Assembly (NCBI GenBank): GCA_963971575.1
Contig: OZ020611.1
Span: 64,203,381-64,267,380 of the forward strand
Direction: 5' to 3'
Length of the DNA: 64,000 nucleotides
DNA from: Liopterus haemorrhoidalis
Taxonomy: Eukaryota > Arthropoda > Insecta > Coleoptera > Dytiscidae
This document shows, piece by piece, positions 10,451 through 21,099 of the stretch. The position numbers and the translations under genes are program-made. Position 1 is the first letter of the stretch; every line of letters starts with the position of its first letter. The notes below the pieces were generated by a model that was not told where the DNA came from, did no database searches, and worked only from the letters and a program-made list of their open reading frames with translations.

Positions 10451-11377
10451 AACATTTATATTCATGCACTCATAGATGGAGCTGACTGACAATAACGTTA
10501 TTTTAATTTTATTATCGTTGGAACATAGGAAATCTTTGATAGAAGATTAGAATCAGGCTGGAAACTTTTGGTGCCTTCCGCGTATCCAAACAATTTTAAT
10601 ATGACCCTATGACGCTGATTGTTAAATGCGAAATAATGGAATCACTGCACTATGTTTTCATTGCTTTATTATTTCATCCAGTTTTATTTGTCCAATGTCG
10701 ATTTAAATGTACAATAAGTAAACAAGCAATGTGAAACAGGTATTTTATTTTTCAATCGTTTCACCTGATTTTCAGTTTGAAACTGTGTAAATTAAATATT
10801 TAAATTGAGAATATCAACATAACCTAAACAATTGAAGGGTAGTTCGTCAAATAAAGTTTAACCCCTTAGACCGGAGTTACGTAACACAGTGTAAATATTG
10901 TAGAAGCTTGTAACAATAAGTGAATATAAACTTTATATTTGGTTCGTCAGAGAATGGAAAATGATATAATGAAAAGTATGGACAAGCTTTCTGAATACGT
11001 TTTATAAAATTTGTAATGCAGGGTAACAATAGAGTTGTTTTATGAAATAATACTGCTACCTGAGAGAAATTTATAGAGGTTATTCTGTAAAAGAAGTAAA
11101 GATTTTTCAAGCTACATGCTGTCACAGAAGATTTGCTGCTTTAAGTCGTTTAGATGGAAGTTACTTGTTGGCTTGCTTGACTGTGATAAATATGTTGCAT
11201 AGTTTGTTGCTAAGATTATTTTCAATTCCAGTCAGAATTGATGTTTGGGTGTCACATTACTAGTATTATCAGTTATTCTCCAAGTAAAGTGCACTATCCG
11301 GGCCGTCTCGAGGATAAATGGTCCCGAGGATTGCTAATTTTTTGTGCTCTCCAGATCAACAAATAATAAAAAAAAAT
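10451..11377. other. No feature recognised (10451-11377)
   Basis: AT-rich sequence without a coherent ORF. The 82-codon minus-strand open frame at 10877-11125 has no domain I recognise and is probably chance. Confidence 0.5.
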
Positions 11378-12015
11378 CAGCTATGGCCACCACAGGATCG
11401 ACCGCCATTATAAAGTATTTGTATAAAATACATTCTAGCAGCAGAGTAGAAATAACTTGGCCTAATATTTTCTAACAGAGATATTATTTACCATGACCAT
11501 GGAAACGTTACATATAAGTATGAAAAAATTAAGTTTCGAAAAATTCGAAAAATTTTACAAATTTTTTTCGTTTTATCAAAAAACGTCTCAAATAAAAGTT
11601 ACTAGTTATTGCATTTATAGCAACTTTTGTTAAATAAATTTTTTCGAAATATTTTTCTGTTGGTAAATATTCAAAAAATCTTAAAATCAACACGAGTAAA
11701 TTCCCATTTATAGTCAACCAATTTTTACCAAAAGTTGATCACCTCGTACCATTGATGGCAAAAGCTTAAATATGAGGTTTCATAAAAATCCTTTTAGCCG
11801 AATTTGCTCTGCACGTGTACACAGAAAGACAAATGGACGGACGGACGAACAGACGGACAGACGGACAGACGGACGGACAGACAGACCAACAGAAATCATG
11901 CTAAAAATAGTCAAAACGTTATGTAGGGACCTCAATTAGTGGAAATCCATCGAAATATCGAAATATCAAAATCGGTATAATCTCAATACCTCCCTTATAT
12001 ATGTTGGCGGTCGGT
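11378..12015 (+). mobile_element. Family A non-autonomous element, copy A3 (638 bp)
   Basis: Starts CAGCTATGGCCACCACAGG after an A-run and ends GGCGGTCGGT before another A-run. It carries GATCGACCGCCATTATAAAG near the left end and the inverted counterpart at the right end, plus a GACG/GACA microsatellite at 11830-11885. Layout and length match A2. Non-coding. Confidence 0.8.
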
Positions 12016-12419
12016 AAAAAACCCTAGAACAGTAACTCTTCAGCGTTACTGATTTGTTTTCTTATTGTAACGTTTTCCTGACTGCAAATCTATTGGTGAA
12101 TTTATGAAATTACAAATTCCGGCTGATTTAGTTAATTTATGTATTTGATTTAGTCCAAGCCATATATTTATTTATTTTCTACACTTTATTTGTACACTTA
12201 TTTACATATTACTATTTATGTCATACAATTATTTATATTTTTACCAATTATCAAATTTATTGTTTGTTTTCTTGTCATTCCTCGCCTCCTCGTCATCCGG
12301 AGGCGCAGCAGTAGCGTTAACCGGCATAACGTAGAAGTCTTGTTGCAGGCCTGCTCAAAAGGGGTTAACTCTTCGATAAGTCATAAGTCATAAGTGAGAT
12401 TTCAATTTCAAGTATAATA

Positions 12420-13560
12420 GAAAATAATCATTTATTTATTTAAAACCACTCTATTATATATATTTTTGATGTTAAGTAATGTTAATAAATAAATGGACAA
12501 TTAATGATTCGATAAACGAAGGATTTATAGGTCGCATTCCCCATAGCCCCCCAAATATTCAGCTTATGAAAAACAGCTCTGAAGAAAAAAAAAGTTTGTT
12601 CATTCCAGACAATTTTTTTTATATAATTATTACAATTTTGACGTAAGTAAATAAAAAGTGAGATATTTCAAATTTGTAGATAACGCTCCCCAAATATATC
12701 TTAATTAATTATAAAATTTTAAAATTATCAAATTATCCAAATATAAAAACTGCATGGACCAGAGAAGTATCGTTTTTTAATTATAATCAATCTTTTTTTT
12801 TAAATCTTAACTATTTTTATTATATTTATTTTCGCTGTTAAGATATTTCAATTTTATAGGGAATAGTACCCTTGGTCCCTAAATAATTTTCTTAATAAAA
12901 ACTGCATTGAGTAGAAGCGAAATATTTTCTGTTTCATAACATATTTTATAATATTGACATATTCTTTCATTTTTTATGTATAGTAAATAATAAGTGAGAC
13001 ATTTCAAGATTTAAGTTTTAGGGTGACCCCGGTATCTCGCTAAATATTCATCGTATCGAAAAAGTACATAGAACAAAATCGATTTTTTTTTCTTGTTATC
13101 AAATTTTTTTGTCATATACATTTTTCTGTTAAGTGAGTAATGAGAGAGATATTTAAAAGTTTAGTTTGAGCTATAGGGTGTCCCATATAACTCCCTATAT
13201 ATTCATCCAAGTGAAAAAGTGTGTTAAAAAAAGTTTTGTTTTCTTGTTGTAAACAATTTTTGTTATATATATTTTTCTGTTAAGTCAATAATAAGGGCGA
13301 TATTTTAAGTTTTTTAGTAAAGTTTTAACCCCAAAACAACCACTTAGAATAAAATTTTGAGATATTTTATAAGTTATGTTCAAATTCAGGTATCATCATA
13401 TGAAATTTCATTAAAATATGTACAGCCGTTTATGCGTGAATCTCGGATAGCCAAACAAGCGCTTGTTTTTGCATGAAACCAGATGCAGATGTCGTCTTAT
13501 AATCATCTGAAACGTGTAGAAATTATTTATGGCGACAAAAAAGTAAAAAACATTAAGTCT
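12420..13560 (+). repeat. Family E: degenerate ~140-bp tandem units with a unique tail
   Basis: Recurring order in each unit: TATATTTTTCTGTTAAGT, AATAATAAGTGAGATATTT, a short CCCC-containing block, then ATATTCATC...GAAAAAGT and a long T-run. About six diverged units are visible (for instance near 12640, 12830, 12980, 13130 and 13270). The tail contains CAGCCGTTTATGCGTGAATC and GTCTTATAATCATCTGAAACG. Plus copies recur at 35925-36062 and 38956-39407, and an inverted copy at 40850-42210. Non-coding, presumably a non-autonomous element. Confidence 0.6.
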
Positions 13561-13576
13561 TCAATTCATTTATGTA

Positions 13577-14915
13577 GAGGGTCCGGCAGAGAGGTTTGAT
13601 GTTTTTGAAATGACTGTTACGCGCGCTTGGGTGGTCACACTGTTTTCGGAATGGTTGACACCTACTCGTCAACAGATGACATTTCAGTAACAATGGAGCC
13701 TTGGTCTGTAGCACATCGTGAGTTTATTTACAACACCTTCATTGAAACGGGTCATTCTGTGGTGCTCACACAGCAACGATTTCGAAACCATTTTAATGTT
13801 GGTCGTCATGGTCGTGTTCCAAAACGGAATACCATTATGAAATGGGTGAATAGTTTTCAAAGAACAGGATCTTTGAGACCAGGGACTGCACGGGGACTTG
13901 ATCGAACTGTATGGACCCCGGAAAACATTGAAAGAGTGCGACAAGCGGTGGAAGCCAGCCCTCGTCGTTCGCCGGTACGTTACGCACGCGCTCTTCAGAT
14001 GTCAAACAGGTCAGTTCGCAGAATCCTACACTTGGACCTTCATTTCCATCCGTATAAGATTATGATTGTTCAAAAACTGCTGCAAAACGACTTCATGAGA
14101 CGAGACAGGTTCGCAGAAGCGATGTTGGAATTGCTGACGGACGATATCGTTTTGATCACGAGTGACGAGGCCTACTTTCATTTATCGGGGATGGTAAACA
14201 AACAGAACTTTCGGTACTGGGCAACCGAATACCCGCAACAACTTAGAATCCTCTGCACAGCGAGAAAGTAACTGTTTGGTGTGGTGTATCTCGAACCTGC
14301 ATTACTAGGCCTTATTTTTTTCGTGAAAACGGACGAACAGTGACTGTTAAAACAGATCGCTACGTTACCATGTTGCGTAATTATTTCTTGCCAGAAGTAA
14401 GAAGAAGACGCATCCTTAACACAGTTTGGTTTCAACAAGATGTGGCAACTTGCCATACATCAAGAGAAATAATGGCTTTTTTAAGACAGCATTTCCCAGG
14501 ATGCCTGATTTCATTACGTGGGGATATGGAGACTATGGAGATATGGTCACCAGACCTGTCACCTTGTGACTACTATTTATGGGGCTACCTAAAAGCTCAA
14601 GCTTACATTAACAAATCACGTACTCTTGATGAGCTTTCCGAAAATAAAACGCGAGAAATTCAAAGGATTCCACGTGCCATGCTTGAACATTGTATGGACA
14701 ATTTCGCCACCCATCTACAAGAATACCTCGACAAAAATGGACGCCACCTAACTGATGTGATTTTTCGAAGTTGATTATTTTTTCGAAAATAAATGTGTAT
14801 TTTTTGCAAATGGCAATGTACCAGTTATGTATAAAAACAATAAATTTTGAAATTGGTTCGAAATTAAATGTGTGACAGTCTTTTCAAAAACATCATACTT
14901 CTCTGCCGGACCCTG
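13577..14915 (+). mobile_element. Complete Tc1/mariner-like element, DD41D type (1339 bp)
   Basis: Terminal inverted repeats of about 42 bp begin GAGGGTCCGGCAGAG on the left and, reverse-complemented, CAGGGTCCGGCAGAG on the right. They stay nearly identical through GATGTTTTTGAAA. TA lies directly outside both ends (13575-13576 and 14916-14917), the standard Tc1/mariner duplication. One transposase gene fills the interior. Structurally this is the best-preserved autonomous-type element in the window. Confidence 0.92.
13693..14774 (+). pseudogene. DD41D-type transposase with a single frameshift
   Basis: The likely start is the Met at 13693 (MEPWSVAHREFIYNTF), which opens the helix-turn-helix domain found at the N-terminus of this insect family. 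A second HTH (RVRQAVEASPRRSPVRYA) follows. The DDE catalytic domain has its first Asp in LITSDEAYFHL (about 14160), the second in WFQQDVATCHTS (about 14440) and the third in SPDLSPCDYYLW (about 14565). The last two are separated by 41-42 residues, unlike the 34 of classical mariners. Near 14245-14255 the frame changes once: the first part runs to a TAA at 14270, the second is open from 14253 to 14774 with no stop. All three Asp are present, so a one-base repair would give a full-length reading frame. That implies recent activity. Confidence 0.88.
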
Positions 14916-14917
14916 TA

Positions 14918-15328
14918 TATAGAAGATAAATATATGTAGATATATATTTGATCCGCGTTTGCAGATTCACTATGTGGTTTACTTTCACCATTGCATAATA
15001 TATCCATCACTGGTTCATCTTCAGAAAATGAACTTTCTGATATTTGGTGCCTTATTTTCTTGTGTGTACGAGTTCCTTTTCGATATTCATAAAATTAGGG
15101 ACAAATAAGAATGGCTGCATTTAAGTGTCCTTTTTTAAGAAATATAATATTTTTTATCATTTAATATTTTTTAATATTCTACTCAAACTTGGATAATTAT
15201 ATTAAAGTTATTTATGAAACAATACCAAAATTACCTCTCTTTCGAACTTTAATTTATTGAGCACACTAAAATCGGATGTAGTGTTCGTAACATACTAGGT
15301 CGGCAGATAACAGTGTTACATTACGTTA
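14918..15328. other. No feature recognised (14918-15328)
   Basis: AT-rich spacer between the DD41D element and the hAT element. No ORF or repeat recognised. Confidence 0.5.
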
Positions 15329-15336
15329 AATGGAGG

Positions 15337-16545
15337 CACTGGCGTATTCAGGAAGGGAAACTGGGCGCACGTGTCCCCCCTTAAAGGCCAGTGAAATTTA
15401 ATATTTTTTAAATAATCGTACTGTAATACTTATTTGTAAAATTTTGAAGGTTATTAAATGAAAGTTCTTAATATGTGGCTTAACAATCACATCTTTTTTT
15501 ATCAGTAAAGGATGAAATTAACCTTTTTTTTTTCATTTTGGTATTTACATCAATATTCTACAGCAGGTATCAATCTCATTTGGGTCAAGGGCCATTTTCC
15601 ATAAAAAATAATAATATGCAGCGACGGAATTACAGATATCCCGAAGGGCTACTTGTCCCCCCCCCCCCGAAACCAAGCACAAAAAGTAAATTACCTTATT
15701 ATAAGAAGGCATAGTAAACTTCAAATAAAAACTAATATTTCTTTGCATTACACGGGTACACGCACGAAGGCGGTCACTAAAAAAGCCACTCGCAAAGACA
15801 TAAATATGCAAAAAAATTCAATTAATTTAAAGCATTTTCCAAAAATTTTCTTCTGGGGAAAAACTCTGGACCTCCCATTCTTCCACAAAGCATGGAATAC
15901 TTAAATGAAGAGGTATTTTATTACTTATGATTTTTCATAGTCACCATTTAGAATATTGAGACAGTTTAGACATATTTTTTGGAAGTTTGTCATAAAAATC
16001 AGCCAGTTTCACTGTTGTTTTCATTTCGTCGTCTACCACCCAGAAATTTCTTGAGATGGGAGAATAAATGATAATCACTTGGCGCAAGATCGGGACTATA
16101 TGATGCGGAAAAGTGTCCCAATGAAATTCGGCAAGTCAAGTATATATGTTATATTTGAATATATATATGGACCGCCTCGATACGGTTCGATCAATTTAAC
16201 GGATAAAACATTACAGGAGATCCATGATGCCAAAAATATTCAGAAACACTGATCTATATCATCAAATTGTATTTCGTTTATTATATTCGCGTACCAACTA
16301 CGTATTTATGTAGTTGGTACGCGAATTGTAGTTGTATTATTTTTAATATATATTTTTTAAAAAAATTAATACTTATATAATATATAAGTTTTTAGCCAGG
16401 AACCCCATGTAAGCTTAATCCGCTTTTGCTTGACGGGTCACAAAAAATATGTTCCGGGCTGCATGCGGCCTGCGATCCTACCCTCCCCCTTTTTATAGAC
16501 AAGCATCATAAGTGTCCTCAACCATGAGTCCTGGATACGCCACTG
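15337..16545. mobile_element. Non-autonomous hAT element with perfect 8-bp duplication (1209 bp)
   Basis: AATGGAGG stands on both sides (15329-15336 and 16546-16553), the 8-bp duplication made by hAT transposases. The ends are CACTGGCGTATTCAGGA and, reverse-complemented, CAGTGGCGTATCCAGGA. No hAT transposase is encoded. The interior contains a C-run at 15656-15668, a mariner remnant on the minus strand at about 15935-16140, and a 17-bp perfect hairpin at 16285-16326. A related fragment lies at 8397-8697. Confidence 0.88.
15935..16140 (-). pseudogene. Mariner transposase C-terminal scrap nested in the hAT element
   Basis: Minus-strand translation gives SYSPDLAPSDYHLFSHLKKF (about 16110-16050), the block around the third catalytic Asp of mariner transposases, followed by a stop-ridden tail. 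Both earlier Asp and the HTH domain are missing. It sits inside the hAT element, so it either arrived by insertion or was captured before the hAT moved. Confidence 0.7.
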
Positions 16546-16553
16546 AATGGAGG

Positions 16554-17461
16554 GATATTAAAAAACTATGAAACCCAAAAATGTGGGCACATTTTTACAT
16601 CATCACACTTGTCATTAATTATTATTTAATAGTAAGATATAATAACAAATTATAAGGTAAGAATAAAAAAGGTGTACCTTGAATCGATCTTTTCTTTCAT
16701 GTTTCCCTTTTAGCTACTGCCAGACGCTTAACAGTGAGATTTCTCCACAGTTCCCGTTACCAAATGTCAAGGGTAACTATATTCAAGCAGGTAATATTAC
16801 CTCCTTGACCTCCGCCATCTAAAAGATTCCAAAAACGTATTCTATATAAATTAGAAACGTGAAGGTGATACATTTTCCCCTTGCACTCCTTATTCGTGTG
16901 TATTCGACTGAACGCACAAGATGAAAGTTACGGGCTGTATATATCTTAGAAATTCCTTTTAAACAAATTGGCATGACCCGCAGCGAGGAATTATAATTAG
17001 TCCATGGTTCATTATTGTTATTAATGAGCGTGCTATAAGACCAGAAGAGATCTTTCTTGGATTTCTCCCGAGCTTTTGTTACGAAAGCCCGGAAGCGATA
17101 ACTTTACCCCTTTATTCTCGGTACTCTAACTAACAATTTCTAAAATACGTGAGATTAAAAGGAAAAAAGTGTTCCACTTTTATTTGAAAAGGACAATGGG
17201 GGCTTATCAACTTTATTTATTGTAAATAAACAATGAAGACTGAACAGTTTTTTTAAAAGGAAATAAAAACATTGTTTAACTTTCGTTGATTGCTCTCATT
17301 CAAATTAATAGTAAATAGAGAAGCAGCAAGAATGAAAATATCTGAGAACTGTACTCAAAGCCAAGTAACACACAAGAAACGAGAGGTATGCTATAACAAG
17401 GGATAGGACACAAAATCAGTAAGGGTTACTCGGCTAGTTTCGTGATATTAAGAACTATTTT
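16554..17461. other. No feature recognised (16554-17461)
   Basis: Mixed-composition sequence without a coherent ORF or a repeat I can match elsewhere in the window. Confidence 0.5.
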
Positions 17462-17465
17462 CATT

Positions 17466-17532
<67 letters not shown>

Positions 17533-17534
17533 TG
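17462..17534. repeat. (ATTT)n microsatellite, likely tail of the minus-strand LINE
   Basis: An uninterrupted run of ATTT units. On the minus strand it reads (AAAT)n and sits downstream of GTGCGACTCTGTTGCGCAAC, as expected for the tandem 3' tail of a non-LTR element ending here. Confidence 0.85.
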
Positions 17535-19448
17535 CTAATGTTGCGCAACAGAGTCGCACTAGAAAAGTGCCACCCCAATAGCACAACAATACCAAATACA
17601 AAAAATTCTTATGATTAAACAAATTTGTATGTATCAAGTTGCATTCACATCAATTAGCAGAACATTATGGTTTTATATAGATACATATGTGATGTATGTA
17701 TAGATTAAAAAATTAAGATAAAGAGTTATAATTTTTTTTTGAATAAGGCTAATTATATCGATGTCTACTTATGTTATTTTTTATTATTTTCTTAAATGAA
17801 TTTAAAGAGCCACGTTTGTGGTATACCACAGAACATATGAAGAACGGACACTCCCAGCAAGAAAATTTAGTACGTCTAACAGCGCTCCTATGAACGGTCC
17901 AGGAACTAAACAACTGAACCGCCAAATTTGAATTGCAACATTTTGTTATTTTTATTAACAAAAGTTTTACAATAAACAAAAAATACATATATTTAAAAAC
18001 CTGTAATAATATATATAAGGAATCTAAATAAATAAATTTAAATAAAAGATCAAAGCTATATTTTTTGGAACACAAAATTACATTATAATTACTGAGAAAT
18101 AAAATAACTTACTTTTGGACTGTCAATATTTATTTTATAATCACAACTTTTCACTGTTAGAAATACAGCTGTTTATCTAACAGCGAAACGTTGTGATTCG
18201 AAAATAAATACTGACTGTCCAAAAGTAGAGATATTTTATTTCTCATATACTATTATCTAGACATTAACATAATTTACAAAAGAAAACACAAAACACAATA
18301 TCAAAATAAACAAAACTAATTAACTCCTAACTAAAAATAATGGCAGTTACTCAGCGACTTAAAAACAACACAACACGAAGCTACTGGTCGTTAGAAGGCG
18401 GCTACGTTCGTAATATATCTATGTATTTTGCATTCTCTCGCCATCTCTAAACGGTCCAAAAACTAAAACAGTGTCCAAGGTCGGTCCATAAGAGTGTCAC
18501 CCGGGTGTGGCATACTGGTTAACTAACTTAATACTAGAATAAAGAGCATGCTAGGATGTCGTACCGGGTAGTGGTAAATGTTAATATTAAAAAACGGGAT
18601 AATTGACTGACCACCTATAATATTATTAATAGTTTTAAAAAAGAATATTAAATCGTTTGCCATACTTTGAGTGATTCAATATTGTAGAAATTTAGGTTGA
18701 AATCATAACTTTTATAGTGATTTAAACGGTTAAATTTGTAGTTGAGGCGGTTAATAAATTTTCTTTGTACTTTTTCTACTTGTTCCTGTTGTTCAACATA
18801 TTTTTGATAATGTGGATTCCAAACCACACTAGCAAATTCTAGGTGGCTTCAAACTACGCTATTATATAAGGTAATCATTGGCTCAGATTTGGTAAAGTCC
18901 CTAGTTGTCCTGAAAATGAAACCAAGGTTTCTCAGTGCCCTTTGTGTGATTCTGCATATGTGTTTGTCAAAAATCAGCTTGGAGTCTAAAATTATACCTA
19001 AATATTTCACTTCGTATACCTGTTTTAAAATGTTTTCATTGAGGTGATAATTATAGTTATGTATATTCGATATATGATTCCTCGTGAAATTTATGTAACT
19101 ACATTTTGCAGCATTTAGTGATATTTTATTATCCTGGCAATATTGAGTTAGTCTATCTACGTCAGTCTGTAGCTGTAAGAAATGTTCATTTCTTTTGATT
19201 TCTTTATAAGTTTCATATAGATCATCGGCATATAATAAGAATTTTGAGTTGTGAAAACAAGATGTAATGTCATTAACGAATACAGAGAAAATTAAGTGAC
19301 TAGCGTGCGATCCTTGAGGGACACCGGAAGTATTTTTTATCATATTATTTCCAAAACATTCACTGCGGGAATAGGCCTCAGGCAGAGATGTGTTCTCCTT
19401 TTCGCAGTAGTGTTTGACAACGTGGTGAAACATTGTAAAAAGAAACAA
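17535..19448 (-). pseudogene. Jockey-like LINE, 3' half of RT plus long 3' region
   Basis: The minus-strand open frame 19448-18849 contains SGVPQGSHASHLIFSVFVND (RT block with the GVPQGS motif, partly altered), FLLYADDLYETY with the catalytic YADD, SLNAAKCSYINFTR and VKYLGIILDSKLIFDKHI. The protein continues past an internal stop into FASVVWNPHYQKYVE, VQRKFINRLNY (about 18840-18660) and then decays. The remaining 1 kb to the (AAAT)n tail is taken as 3' UTR, although the foldback at 18093-18245 lies in it. The 5' end stops exactly where a plus-strand RTE copy begins. The endonuclease is absent. Confidence 0.75.
18093..18245. repeat. Foldback element with hammerhead-like centre
   Basis: Arms of about 55 bp (18093-18147 and 18190-18245) pair with a few mismatches. 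The 42-nt centre holds the hairpin CTGTTAG/CTAACAG followed by GAAACG. This keeps the stem I / stem II / GAAA order of the hammerhead-like motifs, but CTTTTCA stands where CTGANGA would be. No coding capacity. Confidence 0.65.
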
Positions 19449-19454
19449 AGAAAG

Positions 19455-20318
19455 AAATAAAAGTCACAGAATTATGTTACGCAGATTACATGATCGTAGT
19501 GGCAGAAAACGAACAAAAATTACAGCATAACATAGAAGTTTATTATGAAGAAATAAAAAAAAAAGAATATGGTGACGCACAAAAATAAGACTAAGACAAT
19601 GATAATAAATGGAAAGAACAAAACACACTGTATAAAAATAAAAAACATAAATTTGAAACTAGTGAACAGCTACAAATACTTAGGAGCAACAATAAATACT
19701 GACGGTAACCTAAATGATGAAATAATGGAAATAATAGGAAGAACAGGAAGGCTGTTTAATGCCATCAGAAGCAAATTTCTGAGAAATAAACAAATCCCCA
19801 CAGAGGTGAAAATAGAAGTATTTAAAAAGGTGACGGTACCAATACTCACATATGCCAGTGAATCATGGTACCACTATTAAACATCAAAGTAAGATCAAAA
19901 GCACGGAAATGATAATTTTGAGAAAAATATCGGGAAGGACAAAGATAGATCGAATTAGAAACGAAACGGTCAGAGAAGAATTACAGACGAAAGCAGTAGA
20001 ACATCTAATTCAAGAAAGTCAAATAAGATGGCTAGGGCATGTCCAAAGAATGGGTGATGAAAGAATAGCCAAAGCAACATTTGAGGCGCGACCAATAGGA
20101 AAGAGAAGAAGAGGACGACCAATTAAGATTTGGAAGGACAAAGTGAGACAAGCGACAGAGAGGCGAGGGGTCAAATGGACACATCTTAAAACCTTCACGG
20201 GAAATAGGAAAGTCTTGAAAGAAATCTGGAAAAGACCACCAGAAGATGTACTGTGATTCTCCGTCCCAACACCTTACACCAAATGGTAGCAAGGCTTAGG
20301 ATAAATAAAGTAAGTACA
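19455..20318 (+). pseudogene. RTE-like LINE, 3' end (copy 1)
   Basis: The frame opens with VTELCYADYMIVVAENEQ (the catalytic YADD has become YADY), then the region MIINGKNKTH, NSYKYLGATINTDGN, VPILTYASESW, KISGRTKIDRIRNETVREEL, QIRWLGHVQRMG and GKRRRGRPIKIWKD. Frameshifts occur near 19590 and 19880, and the protein ends at 20256. The 3' UTR has CCAACACCTTACACC...GGCTTAGGAT and an AAGTAAGT tail, shared with the copy at 37026-38955. RTE-type elements encode an apurinic-like endonuclease and RT; the endonuclease is lost here by 5' truncation. Confidence 0.85.
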
Positions 20319-20922
20319 TATTATTTAACATATTAAAAATACATTTTTATTTTGCATTCGTAAGAGAACCACTATGAAACTGACTTGAGCGTTATACTCA
20401 ATTCGGATGATTACAACCCTCGTGTGATAAACTTTTTCCTCGTGAAATATAGCCCCTATTATGGCTTGTTAAATAAAGTACTATCACTACATATATAAGA
20501 AAAGTGGTTTAAAATAGAAAGCAGATTTTTTTGTTCTATTGGTGACATTATAACTTGTGCGAGTTATTGGTGATATTACCTAAATAACTTATTATTTACA
20601 GGATGTTGTTTAGAGGATGTGATTACTGTACAGGATGTTATCGGGAACAGTTTGATTTAGCTAACTTCTTTATTACAAAAGATAAAAGGAAGTTAAAATA
20701 GGAAAGATAAAGAATTTTACTTAACAAATAAGAATATTAAATTGGAAATACTTTTACCATGAAATAAATGAGTTATTTTAAAATAAAATATATTTTTAAT
20801 GGAATCCTCTGTATTTTTTTTTTTTTTTAGACTATGGTAAAGAAAATGTATTTTTCTTTAATACATCATGAGACTATAATAAACCCAGTGTTTCATAGTC
20901 ACATATTTTATTTAAATGATAG
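20319..20922. other. No feature recognised (20319-20922)
   Basis: AT-rich sequence with a poly-T run at 20815-20828. No ORF or repeat recognised. Confidence 0.5.
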
Positions 20923-21018
20923 AAGACAGACAGACAGATAGACAGACAGACAGATAGACAGACACATAATTGACGTTATAAGCGTTTTTTTGTGGTCATA
21001 CTTGCAAAACCCTAAAAA
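20923..21018 (-). repeat. Family B terminal fragment with CAGA tract
   Basis: A CAGA/CAGATAGA microsatellite (20927-20963) is followed by GACGTTATAAGCG and GTCATACTTGCAAAACCCTA. On the minus strand this is the TAGGGTTTTGYAGGTATGAC end of family B. Confidence 0.7.
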
Positions 21019-21099
21019 GGATTTATATCGAATTGCAATTACTGCCATCTCATTGCAAGTAAAATAATGCTGTATATTAATTGATCCAGACTGCTACGA

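Noticed and set aside
11378..12015. Family A as a Helitron
   Set aside because: No CTRR 3' end with an adjacent hairpin, and no insertion between A and T that can be shown; the ends are inverted instead.
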